Shown here: one piece after another, positions 1 through 12,300 of the stretch
Layout of the letters: every line of letters begins with the position of its first letter
How positions within the stretch are numbered: position 1 is the stretch's first letter
Origin: Mycteria americana
Lineage: Eukaryota > Chordata > Aves > Ciconiiformes > Ciconiidae
Length of the DNA stretch: 64,000 bases
Assembly: GCF_035582795.1 (NCBI RefSeq)
Contig: NC_134369.1
Coordinates: 55,490,001-55,554,000 of the forward strand
Reading direction: 5' to 3'
Made by a program: the position numbers and the translations under genes
The notes under the pieces: generated by a model
Seen by the model: the letters and a program-made list of their open reading frames with translations, nothing else
The model's database searches: none
What the model was told of the DNA's origin: nothing

Positions 1-2575
1 TGCTATTCTCTCCAGTTACACAGAACCACCTTTGACATTAGTTCCAGTAAGAATCTTTGCTCCTGATCTCCAATTTAATGTCCAGATTCTTTCAGAATTC
101 TCTGATGGATGAATGGGATGAATTTGTCCAGGTTCTTAGATTGAACACAGTCCCCTCTTTTCAGTCTGCGCTTCATACAGAAGAATAATTTCCTATTTCC
201 AAACTCTGCCTCCAATTAGCCATCCCACCTTCCATTCAGTATTCATCATAGCTGTCCTCAGCAGAAACTGAAGTAAAATATTAATAGGAGTTTAGAATTA
301 TTTAGACACTCCCTAATTTTGGCTCACTCTGAGCACAGCAACCCCACTTCTTTCATTCTCCTTCTTTTATGAGAAGAGTACTTTATATTTTCTTCAATAT
401 GCTTTGAAAGATCCAATTTAATTCCACAGCCTTAACTTTATCCAAATACCTTCTGACCTCTTAGATGGAACTTCATTATACCTTCTTGTATAACAAGATT
501 TTTGAGCTGATTATTTAAATCTGACATTCATCCTACCAATTTTCTTCCCTTCATATGAATATAGCCTTCAGATTCTAAGTATCTTCCACATGTAAGAAGA
601 ATATCCTTCCCATATAAGCACTTAATTCCAAAAGATCATGTATAAAATGTTCTCTTTTATATATGGCAGTTATATTCTTGTTTCTAATTATTTTTGTTTT
701 CATTAGTGGACTGTAGTTCAAGCAGTAGACCAGATTATTAGGGCACATGCTCAGGAACCACTTGTGTTGTCTCTTCTTAAGCACAGCTGAAAGACTGAAC
801 GAAAGTGGATTTACTGAAGTCAGAAGCAGCAACAGTTGAGTAGAAAAAAAGGAACAATCTATGTGTAGAAAGATGTATGATCCAGAATGCACTCTACCTT
901 AAATTTTTTTATTTTAAAAACACATTTACAAAGAATGAAGCAAATAAGCCAACTGGGCATGCATAAACCAGCAGAGCCACCTTCTCTTTGCTTCCCAAAG
1001 CCACGAAGGGAAGAACATTAGATTACTTTGCTGTAAAGTAACCTTGTTCTATAGAATAGACACTAGTTTTCTATGTCACAGGAAAAAAGCTTTAATTAGA
1101 TAGGAGGGACAGCTGGAAACATGAATTCAGTGGACAGCAACAGCTATACAGTAACAGCAGGAGAAAAGGACTTAAATGAAAACAAAAAGAGACTGGAATT
1201 TCAGAAAGTATATACTGAGTAGAACACGGGCAAGTCAGAGAACTCAAGTAAGCAATAATTTGCTCCCAGAGCAACAAGTACATTATTAATAGCTTTATTA
1301 ACAGTGGCATACTGTCATGTATTTTGTTTTACTGATGTAAAGTGTTACTGATTCTTTCAGTGGGGAAGTTTATTCTATTAATAGCTCCTTAATGCAATGT
1401 AAAAGGATCCAACTCAGATTAAAAGGCTACTAACTCAGATTTTTGCTTCCTTGTCTTTTCCTGTGACACTCAGGTCAAAAGAGGAACACGTATACTATGA
1501 TATTCTTTTAACACCAAAAAGCAAAATATAACAAGCATACTTCCAAATGAGAGAGTGTGTACAAGAACAAACCAGACATAAAGGAATGCAAGAAAGAAAG
1601 AAATGCAAATTAAAGAAAATAATAAGTATGAAATTATGCTAAGCCATAGCATGAAGAAAATGTTATCACAAAAAAATCACTTCCACAGGAGAAATATCAG
1701 TACACAAGGATACTATTTCTAATAATATTTTTTTTCATCTTTTTAAAAAATAAAATTTAAAAATGAAGATTTAAATAAACCTTCACTGTTGTTACCTGAA
1801 AAATACCACCATGAAGTCTATACAAAATTACCACAATTACATATACTTAAGCAAGGTATCATTTAATTTAACATATTTTTAGTATCTTCTTTAGTTATTC
1901 CAGTTGCTTCATAGCAGACTATATTTAAAATATTGTCATTAGTTAAAATAGCATCTACAGTCATCACTTAATATGACTGTGAGGTTTCAATGTATTCTGC
2001 CTTGCATTACTGTAGATCATTTAAGTATCAGATAGTTTGAAAACTCTTTGCATGCTGCATAACTCCACAGTGAAGAATTTTAAAACAGCATCGCAGCTTT
2101 TTTTTAGCATTAGCTATATTACAGTAATATCAGTAATATCTAAGCACTCACACCAGGATAAGGCTTTCATTGCCAGAGTAAAGATAGCTCTTGCCTAAAT
2201 ATACACAGCAACATGTAAACAGAAGTCATCGATGCCCTCTTCCTCATTTTTCTTTAAATTGCTCCCAAAAAAGCCATAGTATCCCTTTTGTCTCTGTGAA
2301 TCAATTTGTTTAAGATTATCTCAACCCCCAGCCCCATCTTCAACTTCACATTTTTTCAACTTCACAGAATTTACTTCATAGTGTAAAAGACAGAGAAGTT
2401 CTCAGAATTGCCAAAAAACCACCCCAAAACCAAAAAAACCACGGCGCTCTCATCATCCTGCCCATAATTTGGGGGCAATTCACTAATGGATATACAAAGG
2501 CTGTTTGGAGTCTGGAGAAGTCTCTAGGTTCCAGGAATCACCTTGCCTTCCCCATACACCCTGATTAAAAATGAA

Positions 2576-2589
2576 GGGGGGGGGGGGGG
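2576..2589. repeat. G14 run
   Basis: Fourteen consecutive G in AT-rich intron 2 of RPS6KA5, followed by a purine tract and a (CACAC) stretch. It could form G-quadruplexes on the plus strand. Confidence 0.9.
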
Positions 2590-4008
2590 AAGAAAGAAAA
2601 AACCAACGAAACACCCACACACACCCCCACTTGAAAATACTTGAAATATTTCAAATTTCTGAAATAATGAAATTATCACTTTTTTTTTCTGGCTGAAAGG
2701 TGAAAGGCATCTAATAAGCACCTGCAACTTGCAACCTAGCCAATAGGCAGTTACTGTTTAGAGGGATGGCATTTAGCTTCACCATAATCAGACCGCCAAC
2801 TATACATAGATAAAAGTTTGTTAGATCTACATTGAAGAAAATATCCTCCTTTCTTATTCTCATAGAATAAAAACCACAGAACAAGATAATTCAGACTCTT
2901 ACTTATCAATACAGAAGGCATACAAATATCTTCTGAACTTTTTCCTCATTTTTTGTGAGAGCAAGCCTAAGGATGACAACTGAAATGCAGATGAGTAGTT
3001 TTGTATAAGAGAGTACAAGTTCTAAATGAGGCCTTACTCTTGTACGGTATCATTTAAGACAACTCTGCAATAAGAGCCTGCTATTCCAAATATTTCTGAC
3101 TTATGTTATTGTGATTATAGACAGTTTTCTTTATGCTTCTTCTCATTCCCCCAAGTAAACATATATTCTGGTACAAAGAACTGAGAAGTCAGAGTAGTCA
3201 TACTCACTCCTCCAACCTCAATTCAATTGAGAGCAAGAAGTTGCAAGCCTAAACAGGACCCCACAACTCATGACACAACATTTAAGATCCTGTAGCAAAG
3301 TTTGCATGCAAACAGGTAGTTAGACTCTTATGAAGTTTTTGAAAAATAATCTCTCTGCTATGGAAGTTGTGGGGGAAAAAGCAAGGTACACTGCACAGGA
3401 AAAACATACAGTCAGTAAGACAGCCAAATAACTGAATGTATAACCCCTGACTTTTCACATGCAGCAGATACTGCAAGGTCTATAGCATTTAAGTCGGTTT
3501 TCCATACTTATGAGAGTGCTTGCACAATAATTCTTGTTATTGACAAGGTAGTTCTAGAACTGCCTAAAAACTAAGTTTTTACAAAGGGGTTTGTATGTTA
3601 ACTAACAGCACCAATTTGTACAACATTCTCTGTGGTTCTGTAACAGTAGACCCAATCCTCACAAAAATTTATACCACAGTAGAACATTTCAGGATCATCT
3701 TAGCCAAATGGCCAGTTTGCCATCTTGCTTCAGTTTCTATTCTGCTCTGTCAAGTCAATGAAAAGGACACAGAAACTCTTCTGACCGTAACAATTACAAA
3801 TACACTGAAAGTGAAGATGGTGTTCAGATGGTGCATCAAAATTTTGTTGGATGATATTTACAAAAGAAAGACCTTAACACAGGTATATCCTATTGTGAAA
3901 TAATGTTCTTTCAGAAGCCTCTTGGCAAGAATGAGAGGGGATTTTTGCTTATTGCAATCCCCAGAATGCTTCTCAAGCTAGGAAATTAAACATCCTCAGC
4001 AAGAACAT

Positions 4009-4156
4009 CTAGGAAGGTTGTAGAATCTCTACTACTGGAGGCTTTTAGGAACAAACTGTTGTCAGGGATGACGCAGGTATAACTGACTGTGTCTTGGGCC
4101 AAGCAATTAGAGGACCTCTTCAAGTCCATTCCAGTCCTGTTTTCAGCAATTCCATG
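4009..4156 (+). mobile_element. CR1 LINE fragment (old)
   Basis: The order of phrases AGGTTGTAGAATCTCTACTA, CTGGAGGCTTTTAGGA, GGGCCAAGCAATTAGAGGAC, CTCTTCAAGTCCATTCCAG and CCTGTTTTCAGCAATTCCATG follows the 3' end of avian CR1 elements in the sense direction. The many mismatches make it an old copy. It is 5'-truncated, as most CR1 copies are. Confidence 0.75.
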
Positions 4157-4427
4157 TTACTGCAAACACTGACAATTCACAGATGGTCACTTCCCCAAAA
4201 GCAAACAGAAGTAGCTCCATTCTGATCAGGTCATTTGCATTTAATGCTGTCCAGTAATTGGCAAGCAACAACCTCTGACACACCTAGTGCACTAGTCTTA
4301 GCTGTGATACGCTTAAGACTGAACAAAGCTTCTTGACTGCCCTGATGGTCTAGATTTCCAAGGCATGAACCTCAGGCTATGATTGAAATTACATATTAAA
4401 AAAGTGCAACTAGCATTTCCTTGACAC

Positions 4428-4448
4428 AAAAAAAAAAAAAAAAAAAAA
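4428..4448. repeat. A21 run followed by CCAAA-rich tract
   Basis: Twenty-one A residues run into an (ACCAAA)-like low-complexity tract to about 4494. No retrocopy could be recognised on its 5' side. Confidence 0.9.
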
Positions 4449-6316
4449 CCAAAACCAAACCAAAAAACCCACCAAACACCACACAAAAACCCAACCTACT
4501 CTTCCTACAAATGCCATTCCAGGATACCCAAGGTGTCCTTGGATTCCTAAAGTTTGCAGGAATCTTTTACTCAGTTCTTGAAATAGTTTGAAAGTCTACT
4601 AAGACAGAAGACGTTTCTGGAGCAATGTGACTACAGATAGGCATGCTTCCTCAGCTTTTTTTTTTTTTTCTTCACACATACACACACTGTCAATCCCATT
4701 GTAGCAGCCTTTTCTGAAAGGGGTCACTCATAAAAATTACCCTGTTAACCTGAGTGAATAGGATAGCTTTGCACTGTGAGCCTAAAGACTACCTGCTACG
4801 ATTAAGAGTATCCTAGGCCAAGAGAAATTTAGCTAATCTGTTCATGGAGAAGAGAGAGCATGGAAGGTAGCAATGAATGACAGACAACAGTTTAACAGCA
4901 GCAAAAGGGGTATTTCAGAGGTACTGCCTAAAGACAGTAGGAGGAGGTCAGGCTACTACTAGTTTGAACTTGAAGACTGACATTTATGAAGTCACCAAAA
5001 CTTATTTTGTATTCCAAATGCAATAGTTGTAATATTAAGGTGATCTCAGACTAATGGCAGTGGTAAGGAAAAAAGGAAAAAAAAAAAATCAGGTATGGGA
5101 CTGGTTTTCATATACACACACATGTATAATTAAAAATTCAGCCAATGCTTCCATCAGCAGGAGAGAAAGACATCCTCACATAAATGCATAATTATAAGTA
5201 ATTTCTTTTTTGTTAACCCCACTCAGACCAATACCGACCACTTAGAACAGCAGAGCTGCTTCTACCTATGAATATGCAACACATATCTATGAATATTAAA
5301 GCTTCCTTGCCTCTACCACTAACTATTGAAATTTAACAGCAAGGGTTGAATTGTTAACCCTGTTAAATTTAAATTTAAAAAAAATTACTTCAGAAACAGA
5401 AAAATATATACTCTCAGGTGATTTAACAACTTAATGAATTTATGAAACAATCTGTATGACAGCTACATGTGAAAATCAAAACCCTTTGCTTTTTCCAGTG
5501 ATGTAGCAGCTTGTGCAGTAATAGCCTCACTGCTAGCTGTCAATGGCTGGTAACACCCAAAATTTAATATCATAACTAACTTATAACTTCTACAGACCTT
5601 GATGATAGTCCACCATCATGATTACCCCAATCTACTCAACGCTGCATCTGATGTTAATACTGACAAAAAAATTGCATAAACACACTAAGAAGAATAAAGC
5701 CATTACTTTTGGTCTGTGTATGGGCCTGTGTGCGTGTGTCCCTTTAACAAAGGGGAAATAAAGCTTTTTTGTTGGTTACAGTCAGCAATCCTACAACATC
5801 CTACAAATCTCCAACATCGTGCTGAAATCCACAATACAACAGTGAACATTTTCCACCTTAAAAACTGTGATTTGAATAGGACAAAGACTAGTAGAGCCAA
5901 TGCCAACTCTAAAACATAGAGGTAAAGAGTGGAGCATCCTATTCAATACTGTACTAATATTAATGTTTTTTTCCAGAAATTCATGAAAATATAGTCTGAA
6001 AATTTAATGAAATTATCAAGATCATGCCTTAACTTAGGTCAGATTTTTCACAAACTCTATTAAATTGTCATAAATCTCAAGTCATTTATTTTCCTTTTTT
6101 TTGATAAAAGTGCATCTTCAGAAGTGCTGTAAGCTAGAACACATGACCTCCAATTCTGCACAGTATTTGTGAAAAAAAAAGTGAAGAAAATTGTGCTATG
6201 CAATACAAAAGTGATATATCTTCCTAAAGAATGTTCCAGTTACCTCAGCTGGAAAACAAAACTATACTTAAGAGTAACATTTCCAACATTCAACTTAGAA
6301 AAAGAGTGCATCTTAC

Positions 6317-6388
6317 CCCCTGTTCCAAGAACTTTCAGGAGTTCAAAGTTTTCAATGCCAACTTTCTCTGCATGGCCTGTCAAATTTG
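6317..6388 (-). CDS. RPS6KA5: RPS6KA5 coding exon 2
   Basis: This is a 72-nt exon on the minus strand between a pyrimidine-rich acceptor (TTTTCCTTCAG) and the donor GTAAGA. It encodes NLTGHAEKVGIENFELLKVL followed by GTG, essentially identical to the human protein. The exon stops inside the glycine-rich ATP-binding loop (GTGxxG), one base into the next codon, so the loop is completed by exon 3, which is not in the window. Both ends leave the frame in phase 1. Confidence 0.94.
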
Positions 6389-9300
6389 CTGAAGGAAAAA
6401 AAAAATTAACATCAGATATGTAGTACACTGAAACATCATTCTGACATATCACTACACCTTCAGTAAAAACAAGTTAGCAGATGAACAAAATAAGCAGCAC
6501 TAAAAGGATGTTCCAGCTGCGTACTGTATTCTTTTAGCTTGAAAAGCAAGGGAGAGCAATTTTCTTGCTGCCATCGGTGTTCCTGGAGGTATAAAATCAC
6601 AGAATAATTGAAGCCCATCTAGCCTGTATACACCATCTTTCATCCTATCTCTGGGCACCTCTGAAAAGAGTCTAGTTCCACCTTGTCTGTGATCTCTAAT
6701 CTCATAGTTACAGACAGCAATCAGGTCATCCCTCAAGCCCTAGCACGCTGAATACTCTCATATTCTTGGATTATATGCTGCTTGGGATGACATAAACACA
6801 GCTCCAATAACTATTCATGCATTTAACATAGGATTACTAAAACTATAAAGACTCTCCATTTTCCTGCTGTCAAGTAGGAAAGACCTTGAGTCTACATAAC
6901 CAAGAAGTCTGGAAAAATCTAAGCTACTACAAAGTTATTTCATGTGTTGGGGAGTTTGGTAGGAGGAGGTTCTATGTTTATACAAATCTATACCACCTTA
7001 AGTTTTTTTGGGGTTTTTTTTGTCTAACACATTTTTCTAAGCAGGGAAGTGAAGAGCCCTATTTAAAAAAGGAATTGTGGTGAGTTGGTTTGTTTTTTTT
7101 TCTTTTATAAGCTGCTAAAAGTAAGCCTTAAGCAGTTCCCATTTTTTCCGTCTTTCATTCCTATAGTAATATTATCCATCCATTTGCATCAATATGACTG
7201 CAGGTCATTCAGCAAAGCTGCTCATTGAAATGACACAGGTTAAAAGCAGTAAAGCAAAAAAGTAACTAAGTTTGATTATTCTTAACCAAGTTCAGTTCCC
7301 TGATTCACTTTAACGCGCAGCTGCATAAGTAGTTTTACTAGCACAATTAAGGATGCAGCATCAAGCAGCAGAAGCTGCATAAGCTGGCATGGCTGCTAGA
7401 AGAATGCATCTCAAAGAGCAACTTCAAGCCAAACTGTATGCCTAAAGGCTAGTTTAAATAAATAAATAAATAAATAAAAGGCTTAGGAAAGATGTACAAG
7501 AAGCTTTCAGTAGAAGCACCACAGATTTCAAGTACAAAGATATCTTAACCAAAAGAGGAAAACTCTTTCATAGGAGATGCTGAAACTAAACTTACTCGGT
7601 TCAAAAGAAATTCTTATTTGGTTTGATATTTCTACGAAACTTTATCAAGACAGTGTGCTTTCTGAATTAATTATCAAAATGTATAGTTAATCTCCATTCA
7701 CAGAACTGCAGTAACTCAATAACTCAAAACAAACAGAAAACTTAAAGCTTCAGAAAGACATCTTTCTGCAAAGGAGGAACAAGTATAAAAAATCCAAACA
7801 CTAAATAAATGAAAAAACAAATTTGTGACTTATTCCAACATTCCTAGGAATCTGTACACATACACAAAACACATCTATTTGGGATAGGGTAACATTAGTG
7901 CTCTCATGCAAGGCACTGATGAAATCTCATCTGAAATATTATTTTCAATTCTTATCATTCATCTTTATGAGGGATTAATGAAACTTGGAGTAAGCGCAGA
8001 GAGACCACTTGAAGTTACTGGGAGATTAGAAAAGTTAAAAGGCTTTCAGGATTTTTTCTTGTACAAACAGAAGTACACATGAAAATGAGTTTTGCAAATC
8101 TCAGGGAATCTACAAGCTATCCTAATGCTACATGTAAAAAAACCCCACACAGCACAGTGAAATTATTATTAGAGAAACATTACTTTTGTGATCAGTTCTA
8201 TTTTAATAACGTATACTAGGCAAGACAGTACCAGAATCATTAACAAATCAATGAGGTAATATGCACCACATGAGTTGAACGGAAGCTTACTGTACTATTT
8301 TCACAGCAAACAGAACAAATACTGTTGCTAGTGCCACATCACAGTCATTGCTGAAGTCAGCAGTAAGGAAGATGCACTCATGTGCCAAGAAACAAGTAAC
8401 AGCAGGTAAGGCAAATCAAGACTGAGTTAGTGTCTATATAAGTACAGCACGTCGTGTCACAGTCAGAAAGCAGCCTGTCTTAAAGCAACTTAATATTACA
8501 TATTACTCTTCCTAACAAGTACTGAGAATGGTACTCAATGTATACAGTTTCAAAACAGTGTCTTTCCTGCCAGGGACAGCAGGAGTCAGCAGGAGTGTCC
8601 ACAGTTTTACTGAAGCAGTGGATGTCACTGAAGAGATTCAGGACATAAAACTTCTCTGGATACTAGCTAAGTAAGTGCTGAGCTCAAGAGTGGGAAGAAA
8701 TTTTTCACTGAGAAATCCACTGATTTGGATCTTCCATTATGGAGTACTCCCGAAAGGTTTTACCATCTCACATCCTTTAAGAGCTGTCAGCAGAAGGCTT
8801 TTCAATTAAACACCCTTCAAGAAAGCAAAACAGTTATTTAATCCTGCCATATTCTTGGAACTGAATAAGAGGACAGAGAGTGAAACAGAGAAACGCTTCC
8901 TCTCCAGTAATGCTGAAGATTTTAGGACTATAGCCAGCACTACAAAAAAGATCAAGTCCTAAACTCAATCCATTAAACTAAACTGTACCATAAACTCAAT
9001 TTAACATGTATTCCACATTCAATAACATTAGTAAAACCTTTCCCACTTTCATGAGGTTACACATAAAAAGCCAAGGGACACCTACTTTGAATTATTTTGT
9101 ACTTGTTTCAATGTGAGCCATAATTTTGCCCTATCCACTTAATCCCATTTTTACTTCCATTTAGGAGGTTTAATTGCCTTATCCTAAAAAAAAAAAAAAA
9201 AAATTAAATGTCTGGAAGGTTATTATATTATTATTTTCATAGTAAAAGGGGAAAACTACATGACAAATAAGCACATGATCACTATAAATAAGTCCCACCT

Positions 9301-12300
9301 CATTCTTTTTGCATTAAACTGGGGAAAAAAAGCTGTCCCACAAGATACAGATAGCTAAAAGGTGCTGCATAACACATAGAGATATGACAGGACACTTGAG
9401 ACATGGAAACTCTCTCTCAGAATTACTCCCTTAAAGCAAGAAGTAGAATTATCCTTAATAAAAAAATAAAAATAACAAATCTTCAAAGCTACAAGGAAAA
9501 ATTAACAATTCCCAGAAAGTGCTTCTCCCAATGTTGCCACGGCTGGCAATGACTTGCTCCAATAGCCTCAGCTGCTACACTCAGTCCATCTCAAGTCATA
9601 CCCACCCTGAGAAAAGCAAGTTGAAGAGCTTGTGTCTGTGCCACATTCTTTCCAATAACACTGCTAGAGCAGTTCTTTGTCTTCATCTGCTGAAACCAAG
9701 CGCAGCACTTTAACATTCTAGCTGAGATGAGGTGCAGTTTCTCCAGAACAAAAGTCGTCATCCCGACATTCAAAAAACGTGTAGACGTGGCACTTCAGCA
9801 CACGGTTTAGTAGGCATGGAGGTGGTGTGTTGACAGTTGGACTAGATGATCTTAGAGGTCTTTTCAACCTTAATGATTCTATGACATTTCCTTCAGCTTG
9901 CTCACAAGGAATGCTTTCCACAATTACAAGACAACTGTTCCAAGTTTGAGATGCTTTAAAGGATTGCAACAAGAAGGCCACTACTGCTACCACTGACAGA
10001 ACAGTAAAAGGCTTCTCCCACCTCACAGACATCACTATGCTAGGACTGGTATCAGAACCTGACCCAACAATTGCCTGTGCAACCTGCATGAAGACAACAT
10101 ATCTGCCAAGAGTGCAACAGGATGTATGCTCTAGCATCTAGCTAGCAGTATTTCTAGCAAATAGTACCATAACATTTCAGTGTATGCAAAGATGCCATTC
10201 AGAAACAGCAGCTTTGGGAAAGCTCTTAATTTAAGAATTGAGTGCAAGGACAGCAGTTTTGGAAACAGAAAATTTACTTCTCCATGCCCTTTTTCTTCAA
10301 GTCTGTTGACGCATCAATTGAAGAGTACCAAGGAAGGCAACTAAGCTTGGACAGGAAGAAAGTACTGCCCGAATCAACAGGACAAGAGTTCCTCCACAAA
10401 TGATCTGAAGCTACACATGACACAGCAGTATAAAGGACGGTGGTACATCATGAAAAAAAAAAAAAAGCAGTGAGCTGACGGCACCTTCTAGGAGACAAGC
10501 TAACTGCATACGTGTACAATTAAGAAAGCTTCCATTTACTGATTTTCTACTGTAGTCCACAGTAATCAGCATTGGACCAACATGGTAAGAAGCAGAGCAT
10601 GCAGCTGAGGGCTAACAGCGAGATACAACAGATCAACCCAGAGACAAAGACTAAAGGAAAAGGCCAAGACATAATGGCATCCATAAAAACAAAGAGGAAA
10701 TAGTGGTAACGGTCACAATTATCACCTCTGAAGGCAAAAAGAAAGCAAATATCTATAAGTATTCCCACTGTGAAGACAAATTTCCACATGCAGGGACACC
10801 AATGCATGGAGATCACTATTGTCATTCTCAGCCCCCTGAAAGTAGGACAGTCTGTTTAACTCTGGGAACCAGAACAAAGTATTTCCGCTTGATGGAGGAT
10901 CTCCAGATGACATAAGAGATATGACTGTCACCTGCACTATACCTGAACTTTGAGATGGCCAAGTGTGAACTAAGAACTGTGAAAGCTGGTACTGTGTAAT
11001 GACTATTTGCTTTTAATTGTACTTTTATGATCTTAAGAAATACTATTTCAACAGTGGTTGTTTTCAAGTTAAAATGTGCTGTGTCCTCTGTTTCTGGACT
11101 CCATTGCATACAGGTTTTGAAGCAGACAAACAAAACTAGAGCTTCGTCTACTGAATCAAGCCACCTTCAAGGACAAGCTCTGCCTGAAAGCTGCGACTTG
11201 TCTCTGCCATTCTCTGCAACGTGAGACCAGCTCTGCTGTTTTATTGAGCAGAACAATGAACCTCAGACAAGTTAAAGCAGAATAGAGAAAGCAAGAAGGA
11301 AAACAGGACAGAAGATATTCTGTAATATTTCAAACTATTAGGTGTCCAATGCCTGGTACCAAGATCAACTTGATTCTAACCTGTTACTTCAGAGAATGGC
11401 CCATCTCCACTCATCTAACAGATCTACTTTAAGTCACAGCAACAAAGAACAGATGCTGTTTTCAAAGTTATATGAACACAAACTTGAGATTATCCCTTAC
11501 TCAGAGTGAAGAGTGGGTGTTTTTCCTTGAAATTAAGCAAAACTAGCACATTCCTTTCTGGGAAAAACAAAACAACAACAAAAAACACAACACAAAACCA
11601 AAACCACTACGTAAACAGAAACCACACAACTATTGCTTGTTAGACACTGAAGAAAATGCATCTAGGATGTTATACTGTTTTTCTGCTACATATAAAATTA
11701 TACTTTCATTGTAACTGGTTCTTGGCAACTGAGAACTATTTGTGAAGGGAAGTGAAAAACATTCCACAGTCCTTGAAATCTGAGAGACCACCAACTAGTA
11801 ATCATCAGGTCACTGAACAAGAGTACCATTTAATCAGGACAGGGAACCATCTTACAAACTTAAAATGGAATTTTAAAAGCATACCATCTCAAGGACTACC
11901 TGATTTTTCTTAGGCCAAAAAAGAATTTAGAGCAAAAATAAAACATGCACACAGTTCTGAACTCACATCAAAGAAGAGAAAATGTAATCCATGTTACTCT
12001 GAACATGAACTCACAACTAAGATAACTGGGGTGATAACTGTTCATTCTCTATAATATTAAGATGCTTAAGAAGACGACGATCTGAACTGAAAAAAAAAAA
12101 AAAAAAATTCAAGATCTCACAAAGCTGCTGATCCCATTCTAGAAAGCCTGGAAGCCAAAACTTTACACAGCCAAAGATGACAAAGACCTCTGAAGTACTA
12201 GCTAAGTGGAATACAGTATGTGGAAATTCAGAAGCATGAAATGCTGTGGGGAACACGACAGGAAACTATCATTACCATTATGAAAACAGACTGAAGCTGC

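Larger units (their letters stand above)
1..6316 (-). other. RPS6KA5 intron 2 (partial), no further exon seen
   Basis: The DNA downstream of exon 2 on the minus strand is AT-rich, with stops in all frames. I looked for exon 3 (the rest of the glycine loop and the VAIK-type lysine region) and did not find it. One CR1 fragment (about 4009-4156), A- and G-homopolymer runs and short simple repeats are the only recognisable items. All the longer open frames here lack splice sites and family similarity. Confidence 0.7.

Noticed and set aside
575..892. Minus-strand frame ending AYMGRIFFLHVEDT, loosely like the start of RPS6KA5 exon 3 (AYGKVFLVRK)
   Set aside because: There is no AG acceptor directly before it, an extra Met breaks the glycine loop, and similarity stops at once. 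Taken as chance.
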